Assembly: GCA_033764445.1 (NCBI GenBank)
Contig: JANRIZ010000152.1
Location: 1-11,598, forward strand
DNA from: JANRIZ01 sp033764445
GTDB taxonomy: Bacteria; Verrucomicrobiota; Verrucomicrobiia; JAWXBN01
Direction: 5' to 3'
Length of the DNA: 11,598 nt
Below the pieces are notes generated by a model. That model saw nothing but the letters and a program-made list of their open reading frames with translations, made no database searches and had not been told where the DNA came from. A program made the translations under genes and the position numbers. Below are positions 1-7,019 of this stretch, piece after piece; the stretch's first letter is position 1, and each line of letters opens with the position of its first letter.

Positions 1-1983
1 AAAATTCTGCGTGCCCGGACTGTTGCCCGGCGAGAGGGTGTCCCCGCTGTCAACGGTCAGGGCTGTCGTCAGGGTGCCCGTTCCCTTGAGGGTGCCGCCG
101 TTGAGGGTGATGTTATTGGTGATGACCCCCGCAAAACTGAAAACCCCGTCGCTGTTGACGGTCACCCCGTTGGCGAAGGTGTTGGTCACCCCGGCCTGGG
201 TCTGGCGGAAATACGCCGTGGTGCCGGCACCGTTGCCGATGGTGAAGGCGCTGCCGTTGTTGGCGTTGACCTGATTCACATACCCGCTGCCCCCGTTGAA
301 ATTGTACGTCCCGGCGGCATTGGTCATCACCAGGCTGTTGGCCCGCAGGGTCCCGTCGTTCTGGGTGACCGTCCCGCGGCGGACATCGTAGCTGCCCGTT
401 CCCCCGGCATTGGTCACAATCATTTGGGAACCCGAGCCATGAAGACCGATGGAATTTCCGGCAGACCCGGCATTGGCCCCGAGAACCAGTTGGTTGGCAT
501 AAAAGGACCCGCCGTTGGAAACGATCATGGAGTTGTCCGTGCTGTTGCGTCCAATGGTCACCGTCTGGGTATTGGACCAGACGGACCCCGCACCGGTGAC
601 GATGGCGAGGTTGTTGCTCGTCCCCGCGTCGTTGCCCACGACCACGGAGTGGATCGATCCGCCCGGGGCATTGGTGATGATGAAACTGCCTCCATTGGAA
701 ATAAGCAGCAGATCGCTCCCCAGATTGTCATTTCCCAGGACATAGGGCGTATTGGTGATCTGCAACGAGGTCACCACATTCGTATAGGCGGCCTCCGGCA
801 GAAATCCGTTGGTCGAGTACTGCAGCCACAATCCGGACCCGGCCCCGTTGCTCGTAAAGAGCGACCACGATCCGTTGGCGGCCATGGTGTTGAGGAAATT
901 GGTGGTAATGATCCGGAAATAATTGGTGTCAAATCCATTGATTGAACCGGGTCCGTTCAGCTGGATGATCTGGAACTGGTAGGTATCCGTGTTCGTAAAG
1001 GTGCTGGCCAGGCCCAGCGTGTTGTTTGTGAAGACGGAATTGAGGTTGATGACAAACCGGTCTGCGGCATTCGCATTGATATTGAGACTGCCACCATTGA
1101 GGAAGATGGCGTTGTAATCGACCCCGATAAAAGGCCCGTTCATCCCGGTGCCGTTGGAGGTAAAGCTCTTGAGGAGCACGTTGTCGGCGCCGCCCCCGTA
1201 CCAGTTCATATCGGAGTTGAATATCTGCAGGTTGCCCGGCGAAAGCGACTGCGGGCCATTGAGTATGCCGGCGTTGATGGTGGCCCCATTGCTGACATTG
1301 ACATCCCCGCCGTAGTACAACCCGGCTCCCCCAAAGGTGCCGCCATTCATGATCGTGACCGCACCGGTGTTGATCCATCCGGCAAACTGGTAATTGGCGT
1401 TGGAATTGATGACCAGACCGTTGGCAAAATTGTTGGTTCCCAAACCATAGGCCGCCTGCATGTAGGCGACACTTGTGCCGTTACCCACCTGGAAGGCCTG
1501 CCCGTTGTTGACCGTCATATAATTGACCAGAGCCGTCCCGCCATTGAACTGGTAGCTGCCGTTGTTGTTGGTGACCAAAACGACATCGGCATGGACCGTT
1601 CCACCGTTTTGGACCAGGCTCCCACCGCGGATATCGATGACATTTGTATTGTAAAGACCCGTCGTCCTGGCATGCACCAAAGAGGCATCGCCGGTGATCA
1701 CCAGCCGGTTGCCCAGATCGCCGGCATTGGCACCGATAACGATATTGGACGCATACACCGTCCCACCCAGACCGGCAACCGTACTGGAGAGCATCAGGGT
1801 GTTGTAGTTTCCATTGGAGCCGATGTACAGGGTGCCATTATTGGTCCAGGCGCTGTTGCCACTGACCGTACCGGCCACGATGGCGATGTTGCTCGATCCA
1901 CCGGAGCCGATGACGGAGGCGACCCCCCCCACGTCGTTGGTGATGGCCAACCCCGCGCCGCCACGCAGCAGCAGCAGATTGCT
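1..1983 (-). repeat. Tandem duplication of a passenger module inside the giant protein
   Basis: Residues about 563-952 (positions 1983-814) and 986-1223+ (714-1) align block by block. NLLLLRGG matches DLLLISNGG, SNIAIVAG matches NNLAIVTG, and SAWTNNGTLYIGSN matches SVWSNTQTVTIGRN. Further matches are VIGANAG/VLGANAG, YQFNGG/YNFNGG, FQVGNGT/FTIGNGA, NNFANGLVIN/NTFANGVTVN, and SLSPGN/TLSPGN. The first copy continues into a WYGGG...GFDTNYF segment that corresponds to the pre-anchor region of the other surface protein, so the second copy presumably does so outside the window. The copies are diverged, so the duplication is old. Confidence 0.75.
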
Positions 1984-3669
1984 GTTGGACCCGTTGCCGA
2001 CATAGAAGATGGCATTGGTGGAAAGCCTCGTGCCGGAAAGTATGTTCGTCGGGTTCGCCCACGAGGGGGCCGTGTTTCCGCCGATGGTCCCGCCCAGGGT
2101 GATCACCCACGAGCCCACGTCATTGGTCCCGTTGGCCACGGTTGACAGAAGCACATTGTTGCTGGGCACACGGTCGCCGTAGGGAATCGAGTACACCGTA
2201 TTGGAGGTCCCATCCAAAATGGACTGAATGTAGGAGTTGTAATTGCTCGTTCCCGGCTGGGCCGCCAGGAAATAGGTGCCGTTGGTCAGCCCCTTGGGTT
2301 GGTTGGCCCCGTTATTCTGGTAAAACCATTGATAGCTGGAGAGCGACCCCTGGGACTGGGAGGGAAACTGGCTGTTGGTCACCGGGCTGTTGATCAGGCC
2401 CAGGCCCAAGGCGGTCGTGTAGTCACCAACCGGGTCCTGCTGTGTGATGTCAAAGGAATTGCTGGCCAGCTGCGCCATGGTCGTCGCACCGTTGGTCACC
2501 GTCCCCCCCTGCACAATCTGGTTGGAGTACATGAAATTATAGACCTGCGACCATCCGCCATTGAGTGCGGTATTGGTGGTATTGATCTGGTTGTAGATCG
2601 CCGAGGCCTGCAGGACACTGTTGGAACCGAAGTTGGTGATGGAAAGACCGGTGAAATTGGTCATGAGGGTCGGAGTCCCCGAAACCACATTTGAAAAGGT
2701 CAGCGAACCGTTGAAAATCATGTTATTGGAGGCCCCCACCGTGGCGTTAAACTGATAGACCACCTGAACGTTGGTGTCCGTACCGGCATACTGGCCGTAA
2801 TAAAACAAACCGAACTGGTTGCTCATGACCGACACATTTCCGGCCTGATTGATGGCGGCGAGATAGTTCGACCATGAGGGCCAGGGGCCAATCTGGCCGG
2901 CGGGCAGGGAGTTGGGCGGAATCAGCCGCAGGGGATTGCCGTTTTGATCGACGGCCACGGCCTCATTCCACAGGTCGCCGGCCGTGTATCCGATGACCGG
3001 GGCGATCTGGCTGCTGAACACATTGGAGGCGGGTGTATACCAACCCGCCGATTGAAGCGTATTGGCGGGATTGGTCTCACCCGCGGCATACTGCCGGATG
3101 CCCAGCTCGGTCGAAAGAAAATTGATGGCCGTCAGGTCGCCCCCGGAATAAAAATTGGAAGGCCCCGCCACATGGCTGATTTCAACCGATTGGGCGGCAA
3201 AATTGTTGTTGTCAATGCTCCCCAGGGCGGGGGCGGTCAAAAGTCCCGCCGTGGTAAAAAGATTGTTGGAGACACTCCCACCATATGAAATGTAGAGATT
3301 CATGGAGGGGGCGTTGGTGATGAAAAACCCACCCAGGGAATTGACATTCAATCCACCCGAACCATTGAAGACGGAGGCAAGACTGACGGGGTCGGACATG
3401 TTGTTTGCCCCGGACCAATTGACCGCACTGCCCCCGACATAGGTGCTGCCGACATTCGACCCGCCATAAAAGATGTTTCCCGACCCCAGGCTGCCCTTCT
3501 GCCACGACAACCAGATGTTGCTCGGGTTGAAGCCCGAGCCGATGTTGTCAAAATACATCGTGAAATTTGTCTTCTCCGCCTTGACCGACTGGATCAAACA
3601 CATGAAAACCGCCAGTACAATCATCAAATATCGGATGCTGACACTCCAGATGGTGCGGATTGTTTTCAT
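1..3669 (-). CDS. Giant secreted protein: GH64-like N-terminus plus duplicated T5SS/PEP-CTERM-type beta-helix passenger (3'-partial)
   Basis: Reading minus from the ATG at 3669, the frame stays open for 1223 codons to the window edge; I translated it throughout and saw no stop. Residues 1-31 look like a signal peptide: basic start, hydrophobic stretch, then SVKA before EKTNF. Residues about 35-530 resemble the GH64/thaumatin-like beta-1,3-glucanase fold: an opening strand with MYFDNIG, a VEIS segment (E163) followed by DLTAINF (D178, N183), and VYSIPYGDR near 492-500. This assignment is from memory of the family, moderate confidence. Residues about 540-1223 are Asn/Gly/Ser/Thr-rich and repetitive, with the autotransporter-style turn SPGN at 810 and LSPGNSPGT at 1212-1220. 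The second protein of this window shares the signatures GTGSVWSN/GAGSVWSN, SPGNSPGT and GFDTN. The protein is probably exported and ends in a PEP-CTERM tail beyond the window, which cannot be seen. No Shine-Dalgarno is evident before the ATG. A terminator pair at 3807-3898 isolates it from the gene upstream. Confidence 0.85.
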   Translation of the reverse strand, partial: MKTIRTIWSVSIRYLMIVLAVFMCLIQSVKAEKTNFTMYFDNIGSGFNPSNIWLSWQKGSLGSGNIFYGGSNVGSTYVGGSAVNWSGANNMSDPVSLASVFNGSGGLNVNSLGGFFITNAPSMNLYISYGGSVSNNLFTTAGLLTAPALGSIDNNNFAAQSVEISHVAGPSNFYSGGDLTAINFLSTELGIRQYAAGETNPANTLQSAGWYTPASNVFSSQIAPVIGYTAGDLWNEAVAVDQNGNPLRLIPPNSLPAGQIGPWPSWSNYLAAINQAGNVSVMSNQFGLFYYGQYAGTDTNVQVVYQFNATVGASNNMIFNGSLTFSNVVSGTPTLMTNFTGLSITNFGSNSVLQASAIYNQINTTNTALNGGWSQVYNFMYSNQIVQGGTVTNGATTMAQLASNSFDITQQDPVGDYTTALGLGLINSPVTNSQFPSQSQGSLSSYQWFYQNNGANQPKGLTNGTYFLAAQPGTSNYNSYIQSILDGTSNTVYSIPYGDRVPSNNVLLSTVANGTNDVGSWVITLGGTIGGNTAPSWANPTNILSGTRLSTNAIFYVGNGSNSNLLLLRGGAGLAITNDVGGVASVIGSGGSSNIAIVAGTVSGNSAWTNNGTLYIGSNGNYNTLMLSSTVAGLGGTVYASNIVIGANAGDLGNRLVITGDASLVHARTTGLYNTNVIDIRGGSLVQNGGTVHADVVLVTNNNGSYQFNGGTALVNYMTVNNGQAFQVGNGTSVAYMQAAYGLGTNNFANGLVINSNANYQFAGWINTGAVTIMNGGTFGGAGLYYGGDVNVSNGATINAGILNGPQSLSPGNLQIFNSDMNWYGGGADNVLLKSFTSNGTGMNGPFIGVDYNAIFLNGGSLNINANAADRFVINLNSVFTNNTLGLASTFTNTDTYQFQIIQLNGPGSINGFDTNYFRIITTNFLNTMAANGSWSLFTSNGAGSGLWLQYSTNGFLPEAAYTNVVTSLQITNTPYVLGNDNLGSDLLLISNGGSFIITNAPGGSIHSVVVGNDAGTSNNLAIVTGAGSVWSNTQTVTIGRNSTDNSMIVSNGGSFYANQLVLGANAGSAGNSIGLHGSGSQMIVTNAGGTGSYDVRRGTVTQNDGTLRANSLVMTNAAGTYNFNGGSGYVNQVNANNGSAFTIGNGAGTTAYFRQTQAGVTNTFANGVTVNSDGVFSFAGVITNNITLNGGTLKGTGTLTTALTVDSGDTLSPGNSPGTQNF

Positions 3670-3765
3670 AATATCTGTAATTTTTTTAAGTGGATTGGGG
3701 GATGGACTTACGAGTCAAACACTCCCTAAAGCCAAAATCAACAAACAATGTGGAGACCGTAATAA

Positions 3766-3800
3766 ATTTCGACCAATGGCATGAATTTTTCGACCAACGG
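3766..3800 (-). promoter_or_regulatory. Paired direct-repeat element, copy A
   Basis: On the plus strand TTTCGACCAATGG (3767-3779) is followed 21 bp later, start to start, by TTTCGACCAACGG (3788-3800). In gene sense this reads CCGTTGGTCGAAA, 8 nt, CCATTGGTCGAAAT. It lies between a terminator and the giant gene, with its near edge 97 nt from the ATG at 3669. The same pair in the same order precedes the other surface-protein gene at 6978-7011. Two sites about two helical turns apart suggest binding of a dimeric or tandem regulator. I do not recognise the motif. Confidence 0.7.
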
Positions 3801-3806
3801 CTGCCG

Positions 3807-3835
3807 AAAAAGTGCCTCTCACCTCCGCAGAGGCA
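3807..3835 (-). terminator. Hairpin with short U-tract
   Basis: TGCCTCT (3813-3819) and AGAGGCA (3829-3835) form a perfect 7-bp stem with a 9-nt loop. On the minus strand it is followed by C and then five T (plus strand A at 3807-3811). It is the second terminator-like hairpin after the PEP-CTERM gene and stands just before paired element A, so it may be a backup that shields the next gene. Confidence 0.5.
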
Positions 3836-3848
3836 TGACCAATGGCCT

Positions 3849-3898
3849 AAAAAAAACTGAACGGCGGGAATCAAATCGGGCCTGCATCAAGGCCCGCC
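3849..3898 (-). terminator. Rho-independent terminator of the PEP-CTERM gene
   Basis: It starts 25 nt after the stop codon of the 989-aa gene. Two alternative GC-rich stems are possible: CGGGCCT (3877-3883) with AGGCCCG (3890-3896), 7 bp and a 6-nt loop; or GGCGGG (3863-3868) with CCCGCC (3893-3898). On the minus strand they are followed by eight T (plus strand A at 3849-3856). The outer stem is the one placed next to the U-tract. Confidence 0.75.
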
Positions 3899-3923
3899 AC
3901 ACCGCATGGGCGCCGTCGTCATC

Positions 3924-6893
3924 CTACACGCGCGATTTCAGGCGCCTGCGCGATGCAAAAGCCGTTACCAGCGCACCCAGCACCATCAACACATACGTCG
4001 AGGGCTCGGGAATGAAGTTCAATTGAATGCTGGTGGAATCCGCAGACAAATAAAAGTGGGCCGGATTGTAAGGATGCGCAAAGCCGGAGGCATCCAGATT
4101 GAACTTGTTGGTGTCAAACCCCGTGATCGAACCCGCCGTGAGAATTGTCCAGGTACGGTTTGTCAACCCATCCCAGTTGAAGACCGGACCCGGCGTGTTG
4201 GCCAGGGTCAGACTGGTCAGATTGATGTTGAATCGGTTCCCGCTGGTGGCGGTGATGTCGAGATTTCCACTGACATTGATCAGGTCCCATCCGGGATCGG
4301 AACCGGCAGTCCCCAGAATATCATTGATTTCCCAGAGGTAATTGCCTCCCCCACCCCAGGTCAGATTGGTCACCGTGAGCGTCCCCGGACTGTTGCCGGG
4401 GGAAATAATCCCCCCCGACGCGATGGTCACATTGCCCGCAAACGTGCCGGACCCCCCGGCGGTGGCATTCGAATTGGTCACAAAAAGGTCCGCCACAAAT
4501 ACGGTTCCGGCGTTCGAGGTCAGCAACCGGCTTCCCTCGGCCATCAAAATGCTTCCTGTCCCCGAATCATTGGTGGCAATCAGTCGGCTTCCCGGTCCGG
4601 CGACGGTGATCGTTGCGTTGCTGCCCACCCCCGCCGTGCCCAGGGTGATGTTCGTGGCGTAGAGGGTCGCCCCATCTTCAACCCGCACGCTGTTATTCCG
4701 GGCGCTTGATCCGACTTGCAAGGTCGTCCGGTTGGTCCATCCGGAATTGGCACCACTAACAGTGATCGTGTTATTGGACCCCCCGGCGGCAATGCCCATG
4801 TTCACGGAGTCCGTGTACCATGCACCCCCATTGCTGATGACCAGGCTGTTTCCTCTCCCGCTGCCCACATTGACAAAACTGGTATTCGACCAGACGGAAC
4901 CCGTCCCTTCAATAACCATCAGGTTGTTGGAACCGCCTCCCAAACTTGACCCGGCATGACTGTAAAGGGCTCCGCTATTGCTGATGATAAAACGTCCATG
5001 GTTTCCAGTCCCAGCGCCCACACTGCCGATATTGCTCCAGACAGAGCCGCTCCCCTGCACCACAACGGTATTTGAAAGCCCCGACAGAACACCCGAGCCG
5101 CTGTGGACGACCCCTCCATTGCTGATGATCAGGGTGTTGCCTGTGAGGTTCGCACTGCCGGCAATGGTCAGGCTCCCCCGGTTCGACCAGAGGGACCCCG
5201 TTCCCTGGACAACAACCAGATTGCTGGAGGCACTCCCACTGCCTCCGATCGTGCCCGCGTTGTTGTGGACGCTCCCGCCGTTGCTGATGATCAGGGTATT
5301 GCCCCCGCCGACAAAACCCACCGACAGATCACCCCGGTTGCTCCAGAGGGAATTGGCTCCGGTGACCGTAACCACATTGTTCGACGAAGAGGCATTAAAC
5401 CCGATCCGACCCGCCGAATTTTCCACACGCCCACCATCGGAGACAGTCAGGGAGTTTGCCACGCTCGAGACACCGACTCTCAAATCACTGCGGTTGCTCC
5501 AAAGGGAATTGGCGCCCGTAACCGTCACCGCATTGTTTGAGGCGGAGGCAAATTCTCCAATCAAACCCAGCGCATTTTCCACACGCCCACCATCGGAGAC
5601 AGTCAGGGAGCTGACCGCTCCACTGGAGCCAACCCTGAAATCCGTGCGGTTGCTCCAGAGTGAATTGGCGCCCGTAACCGTCACCGTATTGTTCGACGAG
5701 GAACTTGATTCCCCAATATAGCCAGCCGAATTGAACACGCGCCCGCCATTGGAGAGGGTCAGGGAGTTTCCCGCACCGTTTCTGCCCACACTCAGTGCCG
5801 ATCGGTTGCTCCAGATTGAATTGGCGCCCGTGACAGTCACCACATTGTTTGACGATGCCACTTGGGAACCCAGATAGCCGATCGAATTCTCCACAAAGCC
5901 CCCGTCAGAGACGAGCAGGGAGTTTGATGGTCCGGTGGCACCCACCGTCAGTTCGAGCCGGTTGCTCCAGATCGAATTGGCGCCCGTGACGGTCACCCTG
6001 TTGCTTGAGGAGGTGGCCCATAATCCGATTGCACCGGATCGGTTTTCTAGGCGACCGCCATTGGAAACGGTCAAAGTGTTTCCCCCACCGTCAGAACCGG
6101 CAAACAGATCGAACTGGTTGGTCCAGAGGGAATTGGCTCCCGTAACCGTCACCACATTGTTCGACGAGGAGGCGCTATCCCCGATATAACCGAATCGACT
6201 GTCAAGGCGAGCGCCATCGGAAACCGTCAGGGAGTTTCCCTCACCGTCAGAGCCCACTCTCAAATCATTGAGGTTGCTCCAGATCGAATTGGCACCCGTA
6301 ACCGTCACCACATTGTTCGACGAGGAAACGGATTCTCCGATGGTTCCGGCAGAATTGAACACACTGGCTCCGTTGGACACGATGAATGAGTTTCCCCTGC
6401 TGCCATACCCGGCATACAGGATGCCATGATTGGTCCAAATGGAACCGGCTCCCGTCACCCGCGCCACATTGTTCGAGGCGGAGACATTCAGGCCAATGAT
6501 ACCCCAAAAGTCCTGCAGGTACGCCCCATCGGAAACAACCAGCGTATTCCCAAGTCCGTTTTGTCCCACCTCCAAATTCCCATTGTTGGTCCAGGCGGAA
6601 TTGATCCCCGTGACCGTCGCCACATTGTTTGAAGAAGCCTGGAGTCTTCCAAGCACTGAGGATGTTCCCAGTGAAGAATTGGTGACATAAAGTTTCCCGG
6701 CCGAGGAAATCGTGAGGGTATTCCCTGCCGTGTTGCTGCCGGTGTGATAGACGGCATTGGTGATGACTGTCGTCCCACTAATGACCGTCTGGGCCTGTAT
6801 CCCTGTGATCGCAGCCATCAGGATCAACCCCGCAAGGAGGCCGTATCCGAAATGCTTTTGAAAAAAAGCTGTCATTGGAATCGATTCATTCAT
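3924..6893 (-). CDS. PEP-CTERM surface protein with T5SS/PEP-CTERM-associated 52-residue repeats
   Basis: A complete 989-residue protein. Residues 1-34 are a signal peptide with hydrophobic core GLLAGLILMAAITGI and cleavage probably after GIQA; an alternative start is the ATG at 6875 (MTAFFQKHF). Residues about 60-780 are repeats of the T5SS/PEP-CTERM-associated type (TIGR04393-like by my reading), core TVTGANSLWSNR followed by VG, GNSLTVSDGGRVEN and IG, expected to fold as a parallel beta-helix. Residues 830-838 carry the autotransporter-type ISPGNSPGT turn, then WGGGGNYLWEI and GFDTNKF, matching the internal pre-anchor region of the neighbouring giant protein. Residues 961-989 are a PEP-CTERM signal: IPEPS, about 15 hydrophobic residues, then RRR. 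In known systems an exosortase processes this tail and the protein goes to the envelope or extracellular matrix; no exosortase lies in the window. Probable role: surface or matrix structural protein, or adhesin (inference). It has its own upstream element at 6978-7011 and a terminator at 3849-3898. Confidence 0.93.
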   Translation of the reverse strand: MNESIPMTAFFQKHFGYGLLAGLILMAAITGIQAQTVISGTTVITNAVYHTGSNTAGNTLTISSAGKLYVTNSSLGTSSVLGRLQASSNNVATVTGINSAWTNNGNLEVGQNGLGNTLVVSDGAYLQDFWGIIGLNVSASNNVARVTGAGSIWTNHGILYAGYGSRGNSFIVSNGASVFNSAGTIGESVSSSNNVVTVTGANSIWSNLNDLRVGSDGEGNSLTVSDGARLDSRFGYIGDSASSSNNVVTVTGANSLWTNQFDLFAGSDGGGNTLTVSNGGRLENRSGAIGLWATSSSNRVTVTGANSIWSNRLELTVGATGPSNSLLVSDGGFVENSIGYLGSQVASSNNVVTVTGANSIWSNRSALSVGRNGAGNSLTLSNGGRVFNSAGYIGESSSSSNNTVTVTGANSLWSNRTDFRVGSSGAVSSLTVSDGGRVENALGLIGEFASASNNAVTVTGANSLWSNRSDLRVGVSSVANSLTVSDGGRVENSAGRIGFNASSSNNVVTVTGANSLWSNRGDLSVGFVGGGNTLIISNGGSVHNNAGTIGGSGSASSNLVVVQGTGSLWSNRGSLTIAGSANLTGNTLIISNGGVVHSGSGVLSGLSNTVVVQGSGSVWSNIGSVGAGTGNHGRFIISNSGALYSHAGSSLGGGSNNLMVIEGTGSVWSNTSFVNVGSGRGNSLVISNGGAWYTDSVNMGIAAGGSNNTITVSGANSGWTNRTTLQVGSSARNNSVRVEDGATLYATNITLGTAGVGSNATITVAGPGSRLIATNDSGTGSILMAEGSRLLTSNAGTVFVADLFVTNSNATAGGSGTFAGNVTIASGGIISPGNSPGTLTVTNLTWGGGGNYLWEINDILGTAGSDPGWDLINVSGNLDITATSGNRFNINLTSLTLANTPGPVFNWDGLTNRTWTILTAGSITGFDTNKFNLDASGFAHPYNPAHFYLSADSTSIQLNFIPEPSTYVLMVLGALVTAFASRRRLKSRV
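4596..6611 (-). repeat. Array of 156-bp (52-residue) coding repeats
   Basis: The TG/QG that opens each W(S/T)N motif falls at residues 95, 147, 199, 251, 303, 355, 407, 459, 511 and 563, always exactly 52 apart. Later units sit at 613, 662, 713 and 765, with spacing 49-52 and more degenerate sequence; the last has lost the tryptophan. The period shows in the DNA too, for example GTTGCTCCAGAT at 5805 and again at 5961. Units 3-9 are the most alike. Confidence 0.9.
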
Positions 6894-6977
6894 GTCAATC
6901 GGATGAATTTTCAGGTTTTTTTCTGGTGGATCGTCTCCACAAAGTAGGAAAGGAAAAACGGCCCAAATAACAAACCT

Positions 6978-7011
6978 ATTTCGACCAATGGTTCAAACTT
7001 TCGACCAACGG
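6978..7011 (-). promoter_or_regulatory. Paired direct-repeat element, copy B
   Basis: On the plus strand TTTCGACCAATGG (6979-6991) is followed 20 bp later by TTTCGACCAACGG (6999-7011). In gene sense it is CCGTTGGTCGAAA, 7 nt, CCATTGGTCGAAAT, the same sequences and order as copy A at 3766-3800. It begins 8 nt after the hemA stop codon, with its near edge 85 nt from the ATG at 6893. No clear sigma70 or sigma54 promoter is recognisable between it and the start. A small GTGGA/TCCAC inverted repeat lies in that spacer. Confidence 0.7.
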
Positions 7012-7019
7012 GGTTCGCC

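Noticed and set aside
424..2694. Plus-strand open frames at 424-945, 1591-2145 and 2299-2694
   Set aside because: They lie opposite the giant surface gene, whose minus frame is continuous for 1223 codons; they are shadows of its repetitive codon use.
3595..3615. Lipoprotein signal (cysteine after VFM in the signal peptide of the giant protein)
   Set aside because: VFMC does not fit the lipobox because small residues are missing before the cysteine; an ordinary signal peptidase I site follows at SVKA.
3670..3766. Sigma54 (-24/-12) promoter before the giant gene, considered because some PEP-CTERM genes are RpoN-controlled
   Set aside because: TTGGCTTT and similar strings lack the GG-N10-GC spacing and the TTGC box; the same is true of 6894-6978.
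3906..4709. Open frame of 267 codons on the plus strand
   Set aside because: It is antisense to the PEP-CTERM gene, which has a full domain order and repeats; the plus frame has low-complexity content and no recognisable motif.
4870..5190. Additional copies of TTCGACCA inside the PEP-CTERM gene and TTGGTCGAAC in the YezD-like gene
   Set aside because: These are short 8-10 base matches explained by coding for repeat residues (WSN) or by chance, without the paired arrangement.
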